A DNA stretch of 16,886 nucleotides from Pelagibacteraceae bacterium TMED146 (GCA_002171085.1 NHGV01000003.1:127663-144548), one strand, 5' to 3'; shown: positions 1 to 6,938, counted from the first letter of the stretch. Notes: generated by a model not told the origin, from the letters alone. Made by a program: numbers and translations.

Positions 1-368
1 CCTGGTCCTGGTTTTTCATTTCTCCATACTGCACCTAATTGATATCTTTTGAAAGGTCTTGGAAGATTATCAAAATTTTTTGCAGTAAACCGGGCTAACG
101 GTGCTGTAAGGTCATATCTCAAAGATAACCACTTTTTACTATCCTCAAATGAAAATACTCCTTCAGATGGTCTATCTTTATCAGGTAAAAATTTTCCTAA
201 ACTTTCCGTATATTCAAAACTAGGTGTCTCAAGAAATTCAAAGCCATACTTCGTCATGACCTCCTTAATTTGTTTAATTAAGAAATCTCTTATAACCAGC
301 TCTTTTTCTTTTCTATCGATAAAACCACCGGGTAAATCTACGGGTGGCTTACTAATTTTTTTATTCAT
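1..368 (-). CDS. hisS: Histidyl-tRNA synthetase, N-terminal part (runs off window)
   Basis: Class II aminoacyl-tRNA synthetase that charges tRNA-His in the cytosol. About 122 codons are visible from an ATG at 368-366; the C-terminal part lies beyond base 1. The translation carries class II hallmarks: YGFEFLETPSFEYTE near residues 40-55, the histidine A-type RYDLTAPLARF near residue 90, and a motif 2 region ending VWRNEKPGPG at the window edge. The DRPSEGVFSFED stretch and the PGPG ending match my memory of the divergent Caulobacter-type HisRS of Alphaproteobacteria rather than the usual bacterial enzyme. The start lies 5 bases after the CCA of the tRNA-His gene on the same strand, with no SD sequence between them. 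A GGAGG inside the tRNA variable region is too far upstream to serve this ATG. Identification is firm; only the absent C-terminus is unchecked. Confidence 0.93.
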   Translation of the reverse strand, partial: MNKKISKPPVDLPGGFIDRKEKELVIRDFLIKQIKEVMTKYGFEFLETPSFEYTESLGKFLPDKDRPSEGVFSFEDSKKWLSLRYDLTAPLARFTAKNFDNLPRPFKRYQLGAVWRNEKPGP

Positions 369-373
369 TATTT

Positions 374-450
374 TGGTACAGCTGGTTGGAGTTGCACCAA
401 CGACCTCCTGTTCCACAGACAGGCGCTCTAACTAACTGAGCTACAGCTGC
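374..450 (-). tRNA. tRNA-His (anticodon GTG)
   Basis: A 77-base cloverleaf with CCA encoded. The acceptor stem is GCAGCTG with CAGCTGT, so the first pair is a G1:U72 wobble and the discriminator is A73. D stem GCTC/GAGC, anticodon stem CCTGT/ACAGG with loop CTGTGGA (anticodon GTG), T stem GTTGG/CCAAC. The base before G1 is T, so the extra G-1 of most tRNA-His genes is not encoded. Loss of G-1 together with A73 is a known trait of a large alphaproteobacterial clade. hisS follows 5 bases downstream, so enzyme and substrate RNA probably share a transcript. Confidence 0.97.
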
Positions 451-507
451 ATTTGTTAAAGTTTATATTATTTTTTTTTTGTTAAATATATAGTTAATTG
501 CCAAGCC

Positions 508-520
508 CATGCTTAGCATG
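508..520. repeat. Small inverted repeat in the gap between the two left-hand tRNAs
   Basis: CATGC-TTA-GCATG, a perfect 5-bp stem with a 3-base loop. It lies in the 153-base AT-rich gap (451-603) between tRNA-Phe and tRNA-His, the longest gene-free stretch of the window. No run of T follows it on either strand, so it is not a convincing terminator. I find no ORF and no well-spaced -35/-10 pair for tRNA-His in this gap. It may be a processing signal or chance. Confidence 0.3.
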
Positions 521-603
521 TGTGTGGTGGTGCGTATGATTTAAAACTATATTTTTCATTGATCTGTTAAGTACTTATTTAAAATAAAATTTCAAGTTCT
601 AAA

Positions 604-679
604 TGGTGGTCTCGGCTGGAATTGAACCAGCGACACAAGCCTTTTCAGGGCTCTGCTCTACCAACTGAGCTACGAGACC
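604..679 (-). tRNA. tRNA-Phe (anticodon GAA)
   Basis: A 76-base cloverleaf with CCA encoded. Acceptor stem GGTCTCG/CGAGACC, D stem GCTC/GAGC, anticodon stem GAGCC/GGCTT with loop CTGAAAA (anticodon GAA), T stem GCTGG/CCAGC, discriminator A73. It begins 39 bases after the maf stop codon on the same strand, so it may be cotranscribed with the maf operon. In many alphaproteobacteria other genes such as rng and yacG lie between maf and this tRNA (from memory); none is present here. Confidence 0.97.
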
Positions 680-718
680 AACAGAAAGGCTTTTTTCATA
701 TAATTATTAAATAATCAA

Positions 719-1285
719 TTAAAAATTCTTTATACTTTTTAGTAAATTGACTGTTTCGTACAATGGTAAACCCACGACATTTGAATATGACCCGTTTATT
801 TTAATAACAAATCTCTCTGCGTACCCCTGGATAGCATATGATCCTGCTTTATCAGTCCATTCATTTGTTTTTATATATTGATCAATTTCGTCATTATGAA
901 GTTTTTTGAATTTTATTTTAGTGTCTACAATTTTAATTTTCTTATTATTTTTATACAAAACGCAAACGCCAGTGCTTACATTATGATTTCTACCTGATAA
1001 ATATTTTAATGTTTTAATTGCATCTTCTTTACTAGATGGCTTGCCAAAAATTTTTTGATTAGTTGTAACTATCGTATCCGCTGAAAGTATTATGTCTTGT
1101 TTATATTTTTTCTGAATACTCAAAGCTTTTTCAAAGCAAATTCTTTTCAAGTATGACTTAGGTTTTTCTTTTTTTTTTATAATCTCATCAATATTTGAGG
1201 GCTCAACAATATCAGGAAAAATATTAGTAACTTTGAGTAGTTCTAATCGCCTAGGAGATGCGCTTGCTAATATTAATTTAGACAT
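719..1285 (-). CDS. maf: Maf family nucleoside triphosphate pyrophosphatase
   Basis: House-cleaning enzyme that hydrolyses non-canonical or excess nucleoside triphosphates to the monophosphate and pyrophosphate. The 188 residues match the usual family length. Family motifs are present in order: SASPRR at 8-13 (phosphate binding), SADTIV at 68-73 with the presumed catalytic Asp70, GKPSSKEDA near 81-89, and DKAGSYAIQG at 145-154 followed by NVVGLPL. The DKAG..IQG signature favours the YhdE-like (dTTP/UTP) branch over the YceF-like branch; this is a family inference. The ATG at 1285 puts SASPRR at the expected position. Eight bases separate it from infA upstream. Confidence 0.93.
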   Translation of the reverse strand: MSKLILASASPRRLELLKVTNIFPDIVEPSNIDEIIKKKEKPKSYLKRICFEKALSIQKKYKQDIILSADTIVTTNQKIFGKPSSKEDAIKTLKYLSGRNHNVSTGVCVLYKNNKKIKIVDTKIKFKKLHNDEIDQYIKTNEWTDKAGSYAIQGYAERFVIKINGSYSNVVGLPLYETVNLLKSIKNF

Positions 1286-1293
1286 CTAGACTG

Positions 1294-1512
1294 TTATTTA
1301 AGTCTAAAAGTTATTCTACCTTTAGTTAAATCATAGGGAGTGACCTCAACTAAAACTGTGTCACCAACTAATACTCTAATTCTATTTTTTCTCAGTTTTC
1401 CTGAACTATGCGCTAAAATCTCATGATCATTTTCTAATTTTACCCGAAATGTGGCGTTCGGTAACAATTCTGTTACTTTGCCTTTGAATTCGATCATTTC
1501 TTCTTTTGCCAT
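1294..1512 (-). CDS. infA: Translation initiation factor IF-1
   Basis: Single OB-fold (S1-like) protein of 72 residues, the canonical IF-1 length. It binds the A site of the 30S subunit during initiation. The sequence follows the family throughout: [20 protein letters not shown], then FRVKLEN, the [17 protein letters not shown] core, and [13 protein letters not shown] at the end. Its ATG overlaps the hisD stop by one base (TAATG), which points to translational coupling. Linkage of infA to maf and hisD is common in Alphaproteobacteria. Confidence 0.98.
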   Translation of the reverse strand: MAKEEMIEFKGKVTELLPNATFRVKLENDHEILAHSSGKLRKNRIRVLVGDTVLVEVTPYDLTKGRITFRLK

Positions 1513-2801
1513 TAATTTTTTATCCTTTTGCTTACTGACAGTGCGTGCGCATGTAAGCCTTCATAGTTTGCGAGATTTATAGCCATTTGACCAATCTTTT
1601 CAATGCCTCTTTTGGTGCACTTTATTAAAGATGTTCTTTTTAAAAAATCATTAACAGATAAACCCGAGGCAAATCTTGCAGAACCAGAAGTTGGTAATAC
1701 ATGATTTGGTCCAGCTAAATAATCTCCAATAGCCTCAGGGCTAAATTCACCTAAGAATATAGAGCCTGCATTTTTAATTTGTTTTTCCAATTTTTCAGAA
1801 CCTTTAATTTTTATTTCAAGGTGCTCAGGTGCAATAACATTTGCAAAATCTACTAATTCTTTTTTATTTTTACACACAACTATACAGCCATAATTTTTAA
1901 TACTTTTAGATGCAATTTTTTTTCTAGGTAAAGTTTTTAATATTTTTTTAACTTCTAAAGAAACTCGTTTTGCAAATTTTTCACTTGTGGTTAACAAAAT
2001 TGATTGAGATAAAACATCATGTTCTGCCTGTGATAATAAATCAATAGCAGTCCAGTCTGCTCTATTGCGATCATCCGCAATTACAGTGATTTCTGATGGT
2101 CCAGCAACCATATCAATACCAACAGTTCCAAAAACCTCTTTTTTTGCTGTAGCTACAAATATATTTCCAGGCCCAACAATTTTATCAACCTTGGGAACAT
2201 TTTTTGTTCCGTATGTTAAAGCAGCAACTGCCTGCGCACCGCCTATCCTGAAAATTGATTTTATTTTACATTTTTTTGCTGCATATAATACGCCAGCATT
2301 TATTTGACCTTTAGGAGTTGGCATCACACAATATATATCTTTAACACCAGCAACCATTGCTGGAATCGAATTCATTAATAATGTGCTCGGATAGCTTGCC
2401 GTTCCGCCAGGTACATAAACTCCAACTTTGTCTAAAGGTAAGATTTTGTAACCTAATTGATTGCCTAATTTATCTTTAAATTTAAAACCCTTGTACACTT
2501 GTTTTTTGTGAAATTTTGTAATTCTATTAAAAGCAAGATCAATAGACTTCTTAATTTTTATATCTAATTTTTTGATCTTTTTGCTAATTAACCTGTCATC
2601 TAATTTAATTTTTGATGGACCAAAATTTACCTTATCAAATCTTTTGGTATATTTAATTAAAGCTAAATCATCATTTTTTTTGATATCGCTGATAATTTTT
2701 TTTACTATTTTTTGACTATTATTTGACTGAATTCTTTTAGAATCAAGAACTAAATCAAAATTTTTTTTAAATAATTTACTTTTTGTATTTAATATTTTCA
2801 T
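1512..2801 (-). CDS. hisD: Histidinol dehydrogenase
   Basis: Catalyses the last two steps of histidine biosynthesis, L-histidinol to L-histidine with two NAD+, as a zinc enzyme in the cytosol. The 429 residues match the normal length. Zinc ligands are present at almost the E. coli numbering: Gln258 and His261 in SQAEHD, Asp360, and His419 near the C-terminus. The catalytic pair Glu326-His327 lies in [16 protein letters not shown] and the GPNHVLPT motif are intact. The start overlaps the stop of the preceding DUF2948 gene by one base, and the stop overlaps infA by one base. It sits apart from any other his biosynthesis gene here, with hisS only loosely nearby. Confidence 0.97.
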   Translation of the reverse strand: MKILNTKSKLFKKNFDLVLDSKRIQSNNSQKIVKKIISDIKKNDDLALIKYTKRFDKVNFGPSKIKLDDRLISKKIKKLDIKIKKSIDLAFNRITKFHKKQVYKGFKFKDKLGNQLGYKILPLDKVGVYVPGGTASYPSTLLMNSIPAMVAGVKDIYCVMPTPKGQINAGVLYAAKKCKIKSIFRIGGAQAVAALTYGTKNVPKVDKIVGPGNIFVATAKKEVFGTVGIDMVAGPSEITVIADDRNRADWTAIDLLSQAEHDVLSQSILLTTSEKFAKRVSLEVKKILKTLPRKKIASKSIKNYGCIVVCKNKKELVDFANVIAPEHLEIKIKGSEKLEKQIKNAGSIFLGEFSPEAIGDYLAGPNHVLPTSGSARFASGLSVNDFLKRTSLIKCTKRGIEKIGQMAINLANYEGLHAHALSVSKRIKN

Positions 2802-3244
2802 TAAATTTTATGAACAGGCTTAATTTTTGTTTTCCAACTATCAGAAAAATCTTCTAACGTTGCATTAATTGCCTCTACATTTACTGATATAGTCATATTG
2901 CCTGAAAATAAAAGATTAATATTAATATTTTCTTGATCACCCTGCTCAACATTAATTGTTAGAAATTCTAGTGCTTTTTCTTCTTGAGGATTAAGATTTT
3001 TTGATTTCACTGATCTTACATCATCTATTTTTAATGCTGATCGTATTCTTTTGTTATCTCTAAAAATACCCTTTTCAGCATCTTCCCACATAAATCTATT
3101 AAATATACAAATAAATGCTTTATTTTTTTCTAAAAATTTTATTTCTTTAGGAGTTGTAATGCTATCTTGTAAATAGGCAGCAAATACCTTTAGATCATTT
3201 TTGTCGTCAGCTTTTAGCTTTAGAAAACCTTGATTATCGAACAT
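2801..3244 (-). CDS. DUF2948 family protein
   Basis: A 147-residue protein of unknown function. The N-terminal pattern FLKLKADDKNDLKVFAAYLQ followed by FNRFMWED fits the DUF2948 family, which is found in Alphaproteobacteria between murA and hisD; the assignment rests on recall of this pattern and on the neighbourhood. There are no membrane segments or signal peptide. It overlaps the murA 3' end by 11 bases and hisD by one base, so it is almost certainly translated from the same mRNA. The conserved position suggests a housekeeping role, but none can be named from the sequence. Confidence 0.8.
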   Translation of the reverse strand: MFDNQGFLKLKADDKNDLKVFAAYLQDSITTPKEIKFLEKNKAFICIFNRFMWEDAEKGIFRDNKRIRSALKIDDVRSVKSKNLNPQEEKALEFLTINVEQGDQENININLLFSGNMTISVNVEAINATLEDFSDSWKTKIKPVHKI

Positions 3245-4493
3245 TTAAAAATTTAATTTTAGCTCCACATTTTTTTAATTTTTTTACTAAATCTTCATAG
3301 CCTCTTTCAAGGTGATAAACCCTGTTTATCACAGTTTTTCCTCTTGCTACCAAACCGGCTAGCACTAAACATACGGAGGCTCTTAAATCTGTTGCCATAA
3401 CTTCAGCTCCAGAAAGCTTATCTATACCTGTAATCTTTGCTACATTATTGTTTATTTGAATATTAGCCCCCATCCTTTGCAGCTCCAAAACATGCAAAAA
3501 TCTATTTTCAAAAATATCCTCTTTAATTTCTGAGGTGCCTTTCGTTAAAATGAGCAAACTCATTAGCTGAGCTTGCATATCCGTTGGAAAACCAGGATAT
3601 GGAACTGTTTTTATTTTAATAGGTTTTGATTTTGAAGGTAAAATTTTTAAACTCGTATTTGAGATAAATTTAAATTTAAAGCCAATTTTTTTTAGAACAA
3701 TTATAATATTTTTTAAATGGTCAATTAAAATGTTGTTTAAAGTTAAAGAACTTTGTGTAATGCCAGAAGCTATCATATAAGTCCCAGCTTCTATTCTGTC
3801 AGGCATAATACTGTATTTTGTACTATTTAAACTCTTAACTCCTTTAATTAACAAAGATCTTTTTGCTGTAAATTTGATAGTGGCACCTGATTTATTTAAA
3901 AAATTAATCAGATCAATTATCTCTGGTTCGATTGCAATATTTTTTAATTTAACTTGTTTATTCGATAAACAACAATTTAAAATAGCAGTCTCAGTTGCTC
4001 CTACAGATATTTTCTTAAATTTATACGATATTTTTTTTTTAATAGATTGCTTATTAGAAACAACATAACCTTTTGAAATTTTATTTTGATATCCACACTT
4101 AGACAAAAAATCTAAATGTATATCAACTGGTCTTGCTCCAATTGCACAACCACCTGGCAAAGAAACTTTTGCTTTGTCATATTTAGCTAATAATGGTCCG
4201 ATAACCAAAATGCCTGCTCGCATTGTTTTAACTAGCTCATATTTTGCTACATAATTTTTTTTATTTTTTGAAGTTATTTCTAATGTATTTCTTTTTACTT
4301 TAACTTTTTTGCCTAATGTTTCCAAAAGATTAACCATAGTCAATATATCTTTAACAATTGGAACATTACTTAAAATTATTTTTTCATCTATTAATAATGT
4401 TGCTGCTAGTATTGGTAGGCTTGCATTTTTAGATCCTGAAATATTAATTGATCCATGAAGCTTTGCTCCTCCTTGAATAACAATTTTTTTCAT
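3234..4493 (-). CDS. murA: UDP-N-acetylglucosamine 1-carboxyvinyltransferase
   Basis: First committed step of peptidoglycan synthesis: transfers enolpyruvate from PEP to UDP-GlcNAc in the cytosol. The 419 residues are full length. Lys22 is in SGSKNASLPIL, the PEP-reactive cysteine is Cys116 in PGGCAIGARPVD (E. coli Cys115), and Arg121 follows. PGFPTDMQAQ carries the catalytic aspartate. Because the reactive residue is Cys rather than Asp, the enzyme would be expected to be fosfomycin sensitive. It starts 6 bases after dcd and overlaps the DUF2948 gene by 11 bases. Confidence 0.98.
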   Translation of the reverse strand: MKKIVIQGGAKLHGSINISGSKNASLPILAATLLIDEKIILSNVPIVKDILTMVNLLETLGKKVKVKRNTLEITSKNKKNYVAKYELVKTMRAGILVIGPLLAKYDKAKVSLPGGCAIGARPVDIHLDFLSKCGYQNKISKGYVVSNKQSIKKKISYKFKKISVGATETAILNCCLSNKQVKLKNIAIEPEIIDLINFLNKSGATIKFTAKRSLLIKGVKSLNSTKYSIMPDRIEAGTYMIASGITQSSLTLNNILIDHLKNIIIVLKKIGFKFKFISNTSLKILPSKSKPIKIKTVPYPGFPTDMQAQLMSLLILTKGTSEIKEDIFENRFLHVLELQRMGANIQINNNVAKITGIDKLSGAEVMATDLRASVCLVLAGLVARGKTVINRVYHLERGYEDLVKKLKKCGAKIKFLNVR

Positions 4494-4499
4494 TGATAA

Positions 4500-5054
4500 T
4501 TAGATTTTCGGAAGTGTTACACCAGTTTGTTTCATATACTTTCCTTTTCTATCTGCATACGAGGTTTCTGGAGACTCATTTCCTTTTAAGAAAATAAACT
4601 GGCATGCCCCCTCATTAGCATAAATTTTTGCCGGCAATGGAGTTGTATTTGAAAACTCTAAAGTCACATGGCCTTCCCACTCAGGTTCCAATGGTGTTAC
4701 GTTTACTATAATTCCACACCTAGCATAAGTACTTTTTCCCAAGCATATCACTAAAGTGTCTCTTGGAATTTTAAAATACTCAACTGTTGAGGCAAGAGCA
4801 AAGGAATTTGGAGGAACAATGCATACATCTTCTGTTTTTGTAATCAAATTATTATCTGAGAAATTTTTTGGATCTACAATTGATGAATTAACATTGGTAA
4901 ATATTTTAAATTCACTTGAGACTCTTGCATCATATCCAAATGAAGAAAGGCCATATGATATATTGTTAGATCTTTCTTGTTTTTCAATAAATGGACTTAT
5001 CATGCCATGCTCTAGTGACATTTTTTTAATCCATTTATCTGAGAGAACGCTCAT
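4500..5054 (-). CDS. dcd: dCTP deaminase
   Basis: Deaminates dCTP to dUTP, feeding dTMP synthesis. The 184 residues are the normal length for the monofunctional enzyme. [10 protein letters not shown] at 107-116 and [14 protein letters not shown] at 123-136 are diagnostic; Glu133 in TLEFSN is the catalytic glutamate (Glu138 in E. coli). The bifunctional dCTP deaminase/dUTPase found in archaea cannot be excluded from motifs alone, but the sequence follows the proteobacterial Dcd pattern. Its ATG overlaps the stop of a 35-codon gene by one base (TAATG), suggesting coupled translation. Confidence 0.96.
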   Translation of the reverse strand: MSVLSDKWIKKMSLEHGMISPFIEKQERSNNISYGLSSFGYDARVSSEFKIFTNVNSSIVDPKNFSDNNLITKTEDVCIVPPNSFALASTVEYFKIPRDTLVICLGKSTYARCGIIVNVTPLEPEWEGHVTLEFSNTTPLPAKIYANEGACQFIFLKGNESPETSYADRKGKYMKQTGVTLPKI

Positions 5055-5161
5055 TATTTATTTTCTAATTTTTTTTTGAATTCTTTTCGCTTTTTTAAAT
5101 TTTGTTTTAAAGCATCAGCAAGCTTTTGTTTTTTATCATCCTTTTTGGATAATAATTGCAT
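5054..5161 (-). CDS. Small lysine-rich protein (35 aa), conserved-looking
   Basis: A 35-codon ORF running from an ATG at 5161-5159 to a TAA whose last base is the first base of the dcd ATG. It begins 2 bases after the stop of the 65-aa gene. The product is highly basic and predicted helical, with a core [16 protein letters not shown]. This resembles small alphaproteobacterial proteins with a pattern like LA.ALR.NL.RRK that I recall from many genomes, though I cannot name a family. Exact packing between two genes on both sides argues that it is translated. Function is unknown; the charge would suit RNA or ribosome contact, which is speculation. Confidence 0.65.
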   Translation of the reverse strand: MQLLSKKDDKKQKLADALKQNLKKRKEFKKKLENK

Positions 5162-5163
5162 AG

Positions 5164-5361
5164 CTATTTATCTGGGTTGGTTAAATCATCTAAAGTGATA
5201 GGTTTATTAATATCGTGCATTTTAATCTCTTCACTTTTCTCTTCAATATCTGACGTGGAGGCTCTTTTAGCTTTCTTTAGAGCTAAACGTTCTTTTCTTT
5301 TAGCTTCCTTAAGCATAGCTCTTTCTCCTCTTTTGGATTTATAATCATAATGTATACCCAT
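5164..5361 (-). CDS. Small charged protein (65 aa), hypothetical
   Basis: A 65-residue protein with a basic N-terminal half (YDYKSKRGERAMLKEAKRK and a following Lys/Arg/Ala-rich helix) and an acidic, proline-containing tail ending in LDDLTNPDK. No membrane segment, signal peptide or recognised domain. The start is well supported: GGAGG at 5369-5373 on the minus strand lies 7 bases upstream of the ATG, one of the few strong SD sequences in this window. It follows the cspA stop by 29 bases and precedes the 35-aa gene by 2 bases. Probably a conserved alphaproteobacterial small protein, function unknown. Confidence 0.72.
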   Translation of the reverse strand: MGIHYDYKSKRGERAMLKEAKRKERLALKKAKRASTSDIEEKSEEIKMHDINKPITLDDLTNPDK

Positions 5362-5368
5362 GACCGAG

Positions 5369-5373
5369 CCTCC
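5369..5373 (-). promoter_or_regulatory. Strong ribosome binding site of the 65-aa gene
   Basis: GGAGG on the minus strand, 7 bases before the ATG at 5361. It fixes the start of the 65-aa gene and stands out because most genes in the left block have no SD sequence. Confidence 0.75.
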
Positions 5374-5390
5374 TACGTTAAATTTTTAAC

Positions 5391-5597
5391 CTATTCTTTT
5401 TTTAGGTTAACTGCTGAAGGGCCTTTTTTTCCTTCTTCGATTTCAAAAGTCAAAGAATCACCTTCATCTAGATAACCTACTCCTGAATCTTTTACTGCAG
5501 ACATGTGAACAAAGACGTCTTTCTCTTTGTCTTCTCGTTCAATAAAACCATAACCTTTGGTTCCATTAAACCATTTTACTTTTCCTTTTATACTCAT
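5391..5597 (-). CDS. Cold shock domain protein (CspA family)
   Basis: A 68-residue single cold-shock domain protein that binds single-stranded RNA and DNA and acts as an RNA chaperone. Both nucleic acid binding motifs are intact: RNP1 as KGYGFIE at 14-20 and RNP2 as VFVHMSAV at 28-35. The start [15 protein letters not shown] and the end GPSAVNLKK are typical. A good promoter lies upstream (TTGACA, 17 bp, TTTAAA) and the predicted mRNA starts with a hairpin. It may be the first gene of the transcript that continues through dcd, murA, hisD, infA and maf. Which csp paralogue it is cannot be told. Confidence 0.96.
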   Translation of the reverse strand: MSIKGKVKWFNGTKGYGFIEREDKEKDVFVHMSAVKDSGVGYLDEGDSLTFEIEEGKKGPSAVNLKKE

Positions 5598-5618
5598 ACT
5601 TACTTTCTTATTAAATTA

Positions 5619-5638
5619 CAGCATCAACTTTGATGCTG
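5619..5638 (-). promoter_or_regulatory. Hairpin at the predicted 5' end of the cspA mRNA
   Basis: Inverted repeat CAGCATCA - AAGT - TGATGCTG on the minus strand: an 8-bp perfect stem with a 4-base loop. The predicted start site of the cspA promoter falls at about 5637, so the transcript would open with this stem-loop, about 20 bases before the ATG. The sequence after it is TAATTTAAT, not a T run, so a classical terminator for the upstream gene is less likely. A 5' stabilising or cold-responsive element is an inference. Confidence 0.6.
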
Positions 5639-5643
5639 GGCAC

Positions 5644-5672
5644 TTTAAATAGATATCCGAAGATTTTGTCAA
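5644..5672 (-). promoter_or_regulatory. Sigma-70 type promoter for cspA
   Basis: Reading the minus strand: a perfect -35 TTGACA (5672-5667), a 17-base spacer, and -10 TTTAAA (5649-5644, four of six to consensus). The predicted start is about 5637, some 40 bases before the cspA ATG. It is the best-matching promoter of the left block. Confidence 0.6.
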
Positions 5673-5700
5673 GAAATTGGATAGCTACATTAAGCGGCTT

Positions 5701-5916
5701 TTATGAACTTTCTGCAGAAATACAGTTTTGTTTTGTAATTTTTTTTCCAAAATCTGGATTTGTCTTATTGTTCACAATCCAAATATAAGATTTTTCGTAC
5801 GTTCCATCCTTCGCAACTTGAGTACATTTTTTACCAAATTTAACTGAGTGTTGTGCGCAATTAGCTACAAAAACGAAAGCTAAAAGTACCAATATATTAG
5901 ACATTTTTTTTATCAT
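5701..5916 (-). CDS. Small secreted protein, possible lipoprotein (71 aa)
   Basis: No family recognised. The start chosen is the ATG at 5916-5914; a TTG 15 bases upstream would add five residues but is less likely. The N-terminus MIKKMSNILVLLAFVFVANC is a signal peptide: two lysines, a hydrophobic core, and a Cys at residue 20. VANC resembles a lipobox, though Asn at -1 is unusual, so either lipidation or ordinary export is possible. The mature part is about 50 residues, with two further cysteines (in KKCTQ and KQNCIS) that could form a disulfide. It is read toward cspA, which has its own promoter. No SD is seen. Confidence 0.6.
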   Translation of the reverse strand: MIKKMSNILVLLAFVFVANCAQHSVKFGKKCTQVAKDGTYEKSYIWIVNNKTNPDFGKKITKQNCISAESS

Positions 5917-6003
5917 GGAAAATAAATACAAATTAAAAAAGTTTAATTTTTGATTAAAAAAAGACTTTTATTAGACAATGGAAAATATATTAATAATTAA
6001 AAC

Positions 6004-6079
6004 GCCCACATAGCTCAGTTGGTAGAGCACGTCCATGGTAAGGACGGGGTCATCAGTTCAATTCTGGTTGTGGGCACCA
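6004..6079 (+). tRNA. tRNA-Thr (anticodon GGT)
   Basis: A 76-base cloverleaf with CCA encoded. Acceptor GCCCACA/TGTGGGC, D stem GCTC/GAGC, anticodon stem CGTCC/GGACG with loop ATGGTAA (anticodon GGT), T stem ATCAG/CTGGT, discriminator A73. It is the only plus-strand gene in the left part and marks the border between core genes and the catabolic region. The convergent hydroxyacid dehydrogenase gene ends 2 bases after its CCA. I could not find a well-spaced promoter in the 72 AT-rich bases upstream. Confidence 0.97.
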
Positions 6080-6080
6080 C

Positions 6081-6938
6081 TTATTTTAAATTTGAAATTT
6101 CCTTGTAAAGAGAGGAATGATCATCGTTCTCAAAACCTGAGTCACATAAATTTTTAAACATATTTTGTATAAGCTTCGAAATTGGAAGCTTTATGCCTTT
6201 TTGTGAGGCGCATTCAAGAATATTGTTCATATCTTTCAAATGAGTAATATTTTTTCCTCGAGCAACAAAATCTTTATCTATCATTCTTTGTCCATGATTT
6301 TGTAGAATTTTTCCATCAGCGAACCCTCCGGATACTGCTGTGATAAATTTTTTTGGATCTACTCCATTTTTTTCACATAAAATAATAGCTTCAGCCACTG
6401 CTCCAATTGTGACTCCTACAATAATTTGATTACATAATTTTGCAACCTGTCCACAACCGTTTGGACCTACCAAAACTGGCCTACCTATTGTCTGCAAAAC
6501 TTTATATACTTTTGAAAATATTTTCTCACTCCCGCCAACCATTATAGCTAGCGAGGCAGATTTGGCTCCTTCAGGACCACCTGAAACCGGGGCATCTAAA
6601 AAATCAACGCTTAATAACTTTAAAATTTTGGAACATTTAACTGCAGTAGATACTTTTGTTGAGCTCATATCTATAAAAATTGACCCACTTTGAATATGTT
6701 TTGACACTTTTTTAACAGTCTCTAAAACCGCTTTGTCGTCTGGCAACATAGATATTATAATATTTGAATTTTCACACACTTGCTCAATGGATTTACATAT
6801 AATAATGCCACTTTGATCAAGTCCTTTCATGCGTTCAAAAGTTCTGTTATATGCTTTTAATTTAAATTTCTTCGAAATATTTTTGGACATTGGATAGCCC
6901 ATCAAGCCTGTACCAATAATTGCAATTGTCTGAATCAA
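6081..6938 (-). CDS. Beta-hydroxyacid dehydrogenase (3-hydroxyisobutyrate / tartronate semialdehyde reductase family)
   Basis: NAD(P)-dependent enzyme interconverting a beta-hydroxy acid and its semialdehyde. The 285 residues fit the family. The Rossmann motif GTGLMG is at 9-14, the family signature DAPVSGG at 115-121, and the catalytic lysine Lys167 in GQVAKLCNQ, with HLKDM near 233-237. Substrate (3-hydroxyisobutyrate, tartronate semialdehyde, succinate semialdehyde or other) cannot be read from these motifs. The start appears to be TTG at 6938-6936, placing the Rossmann motif at the usual depth; AAGAGAG about 11 bases upstream may serve as a weak SD, and an ATT one codon earlier is the alternative. 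It follows the SDR gene by 86 AT-rich bases and is probably last in the minus-strand catabolic run. Confidence 0.88.
   Translation of the reverse strand: MIQTIAIIGTGLMGYPMSKNISKKFKLKAYNRTFERMKGLDQSGIIICKSIEQVCENSNIIISMLPDDKAVLETVKKVSKHIQSGSIFIDMSSTKVSTAVKCSKILKLLSVDFLDAPVSGGPEGAKSASLAIMVGGSEKIFSKVYKVLQTIGRPVLVGPNGCGQVAKLCNQIIVGVTIGAVAEAIILCEKNGVDPKKFITAVSGGFADGKILQNHGQRMIDKDFVARGKNITHLKDMNNILECASQKGIKLPISKLIQNMFKNLCDSGFENDDHSSLYKEISNLK

Noticed and set aside
49..435. Plus-strand ORF of 128 codons over the left edge
   Set aside because: It is antisense to the clear hisS coding sequence and runs into the tRNA-His gene; its translation resembles nothing and is low in complexity.
5388..5408. AACCTA/TAGGTT inverted repeat at the cspA stop codon as a terminator
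   Set aside because: The stem is 6 bp with a 9-base loop made mostly of A, no T run follows on the minus strand, and the next gene has a strong SD 15 bases further on, so readthrough is more likely.
6004..6079. Attachment site of an integrated element at the tRNA-Thr 3' end
   Set aside because: I looked for a second copy of the tRNA 3' end (such as GTGGGCACCA) to the right and found none, and there is no integrase or other mobility gene in the window.
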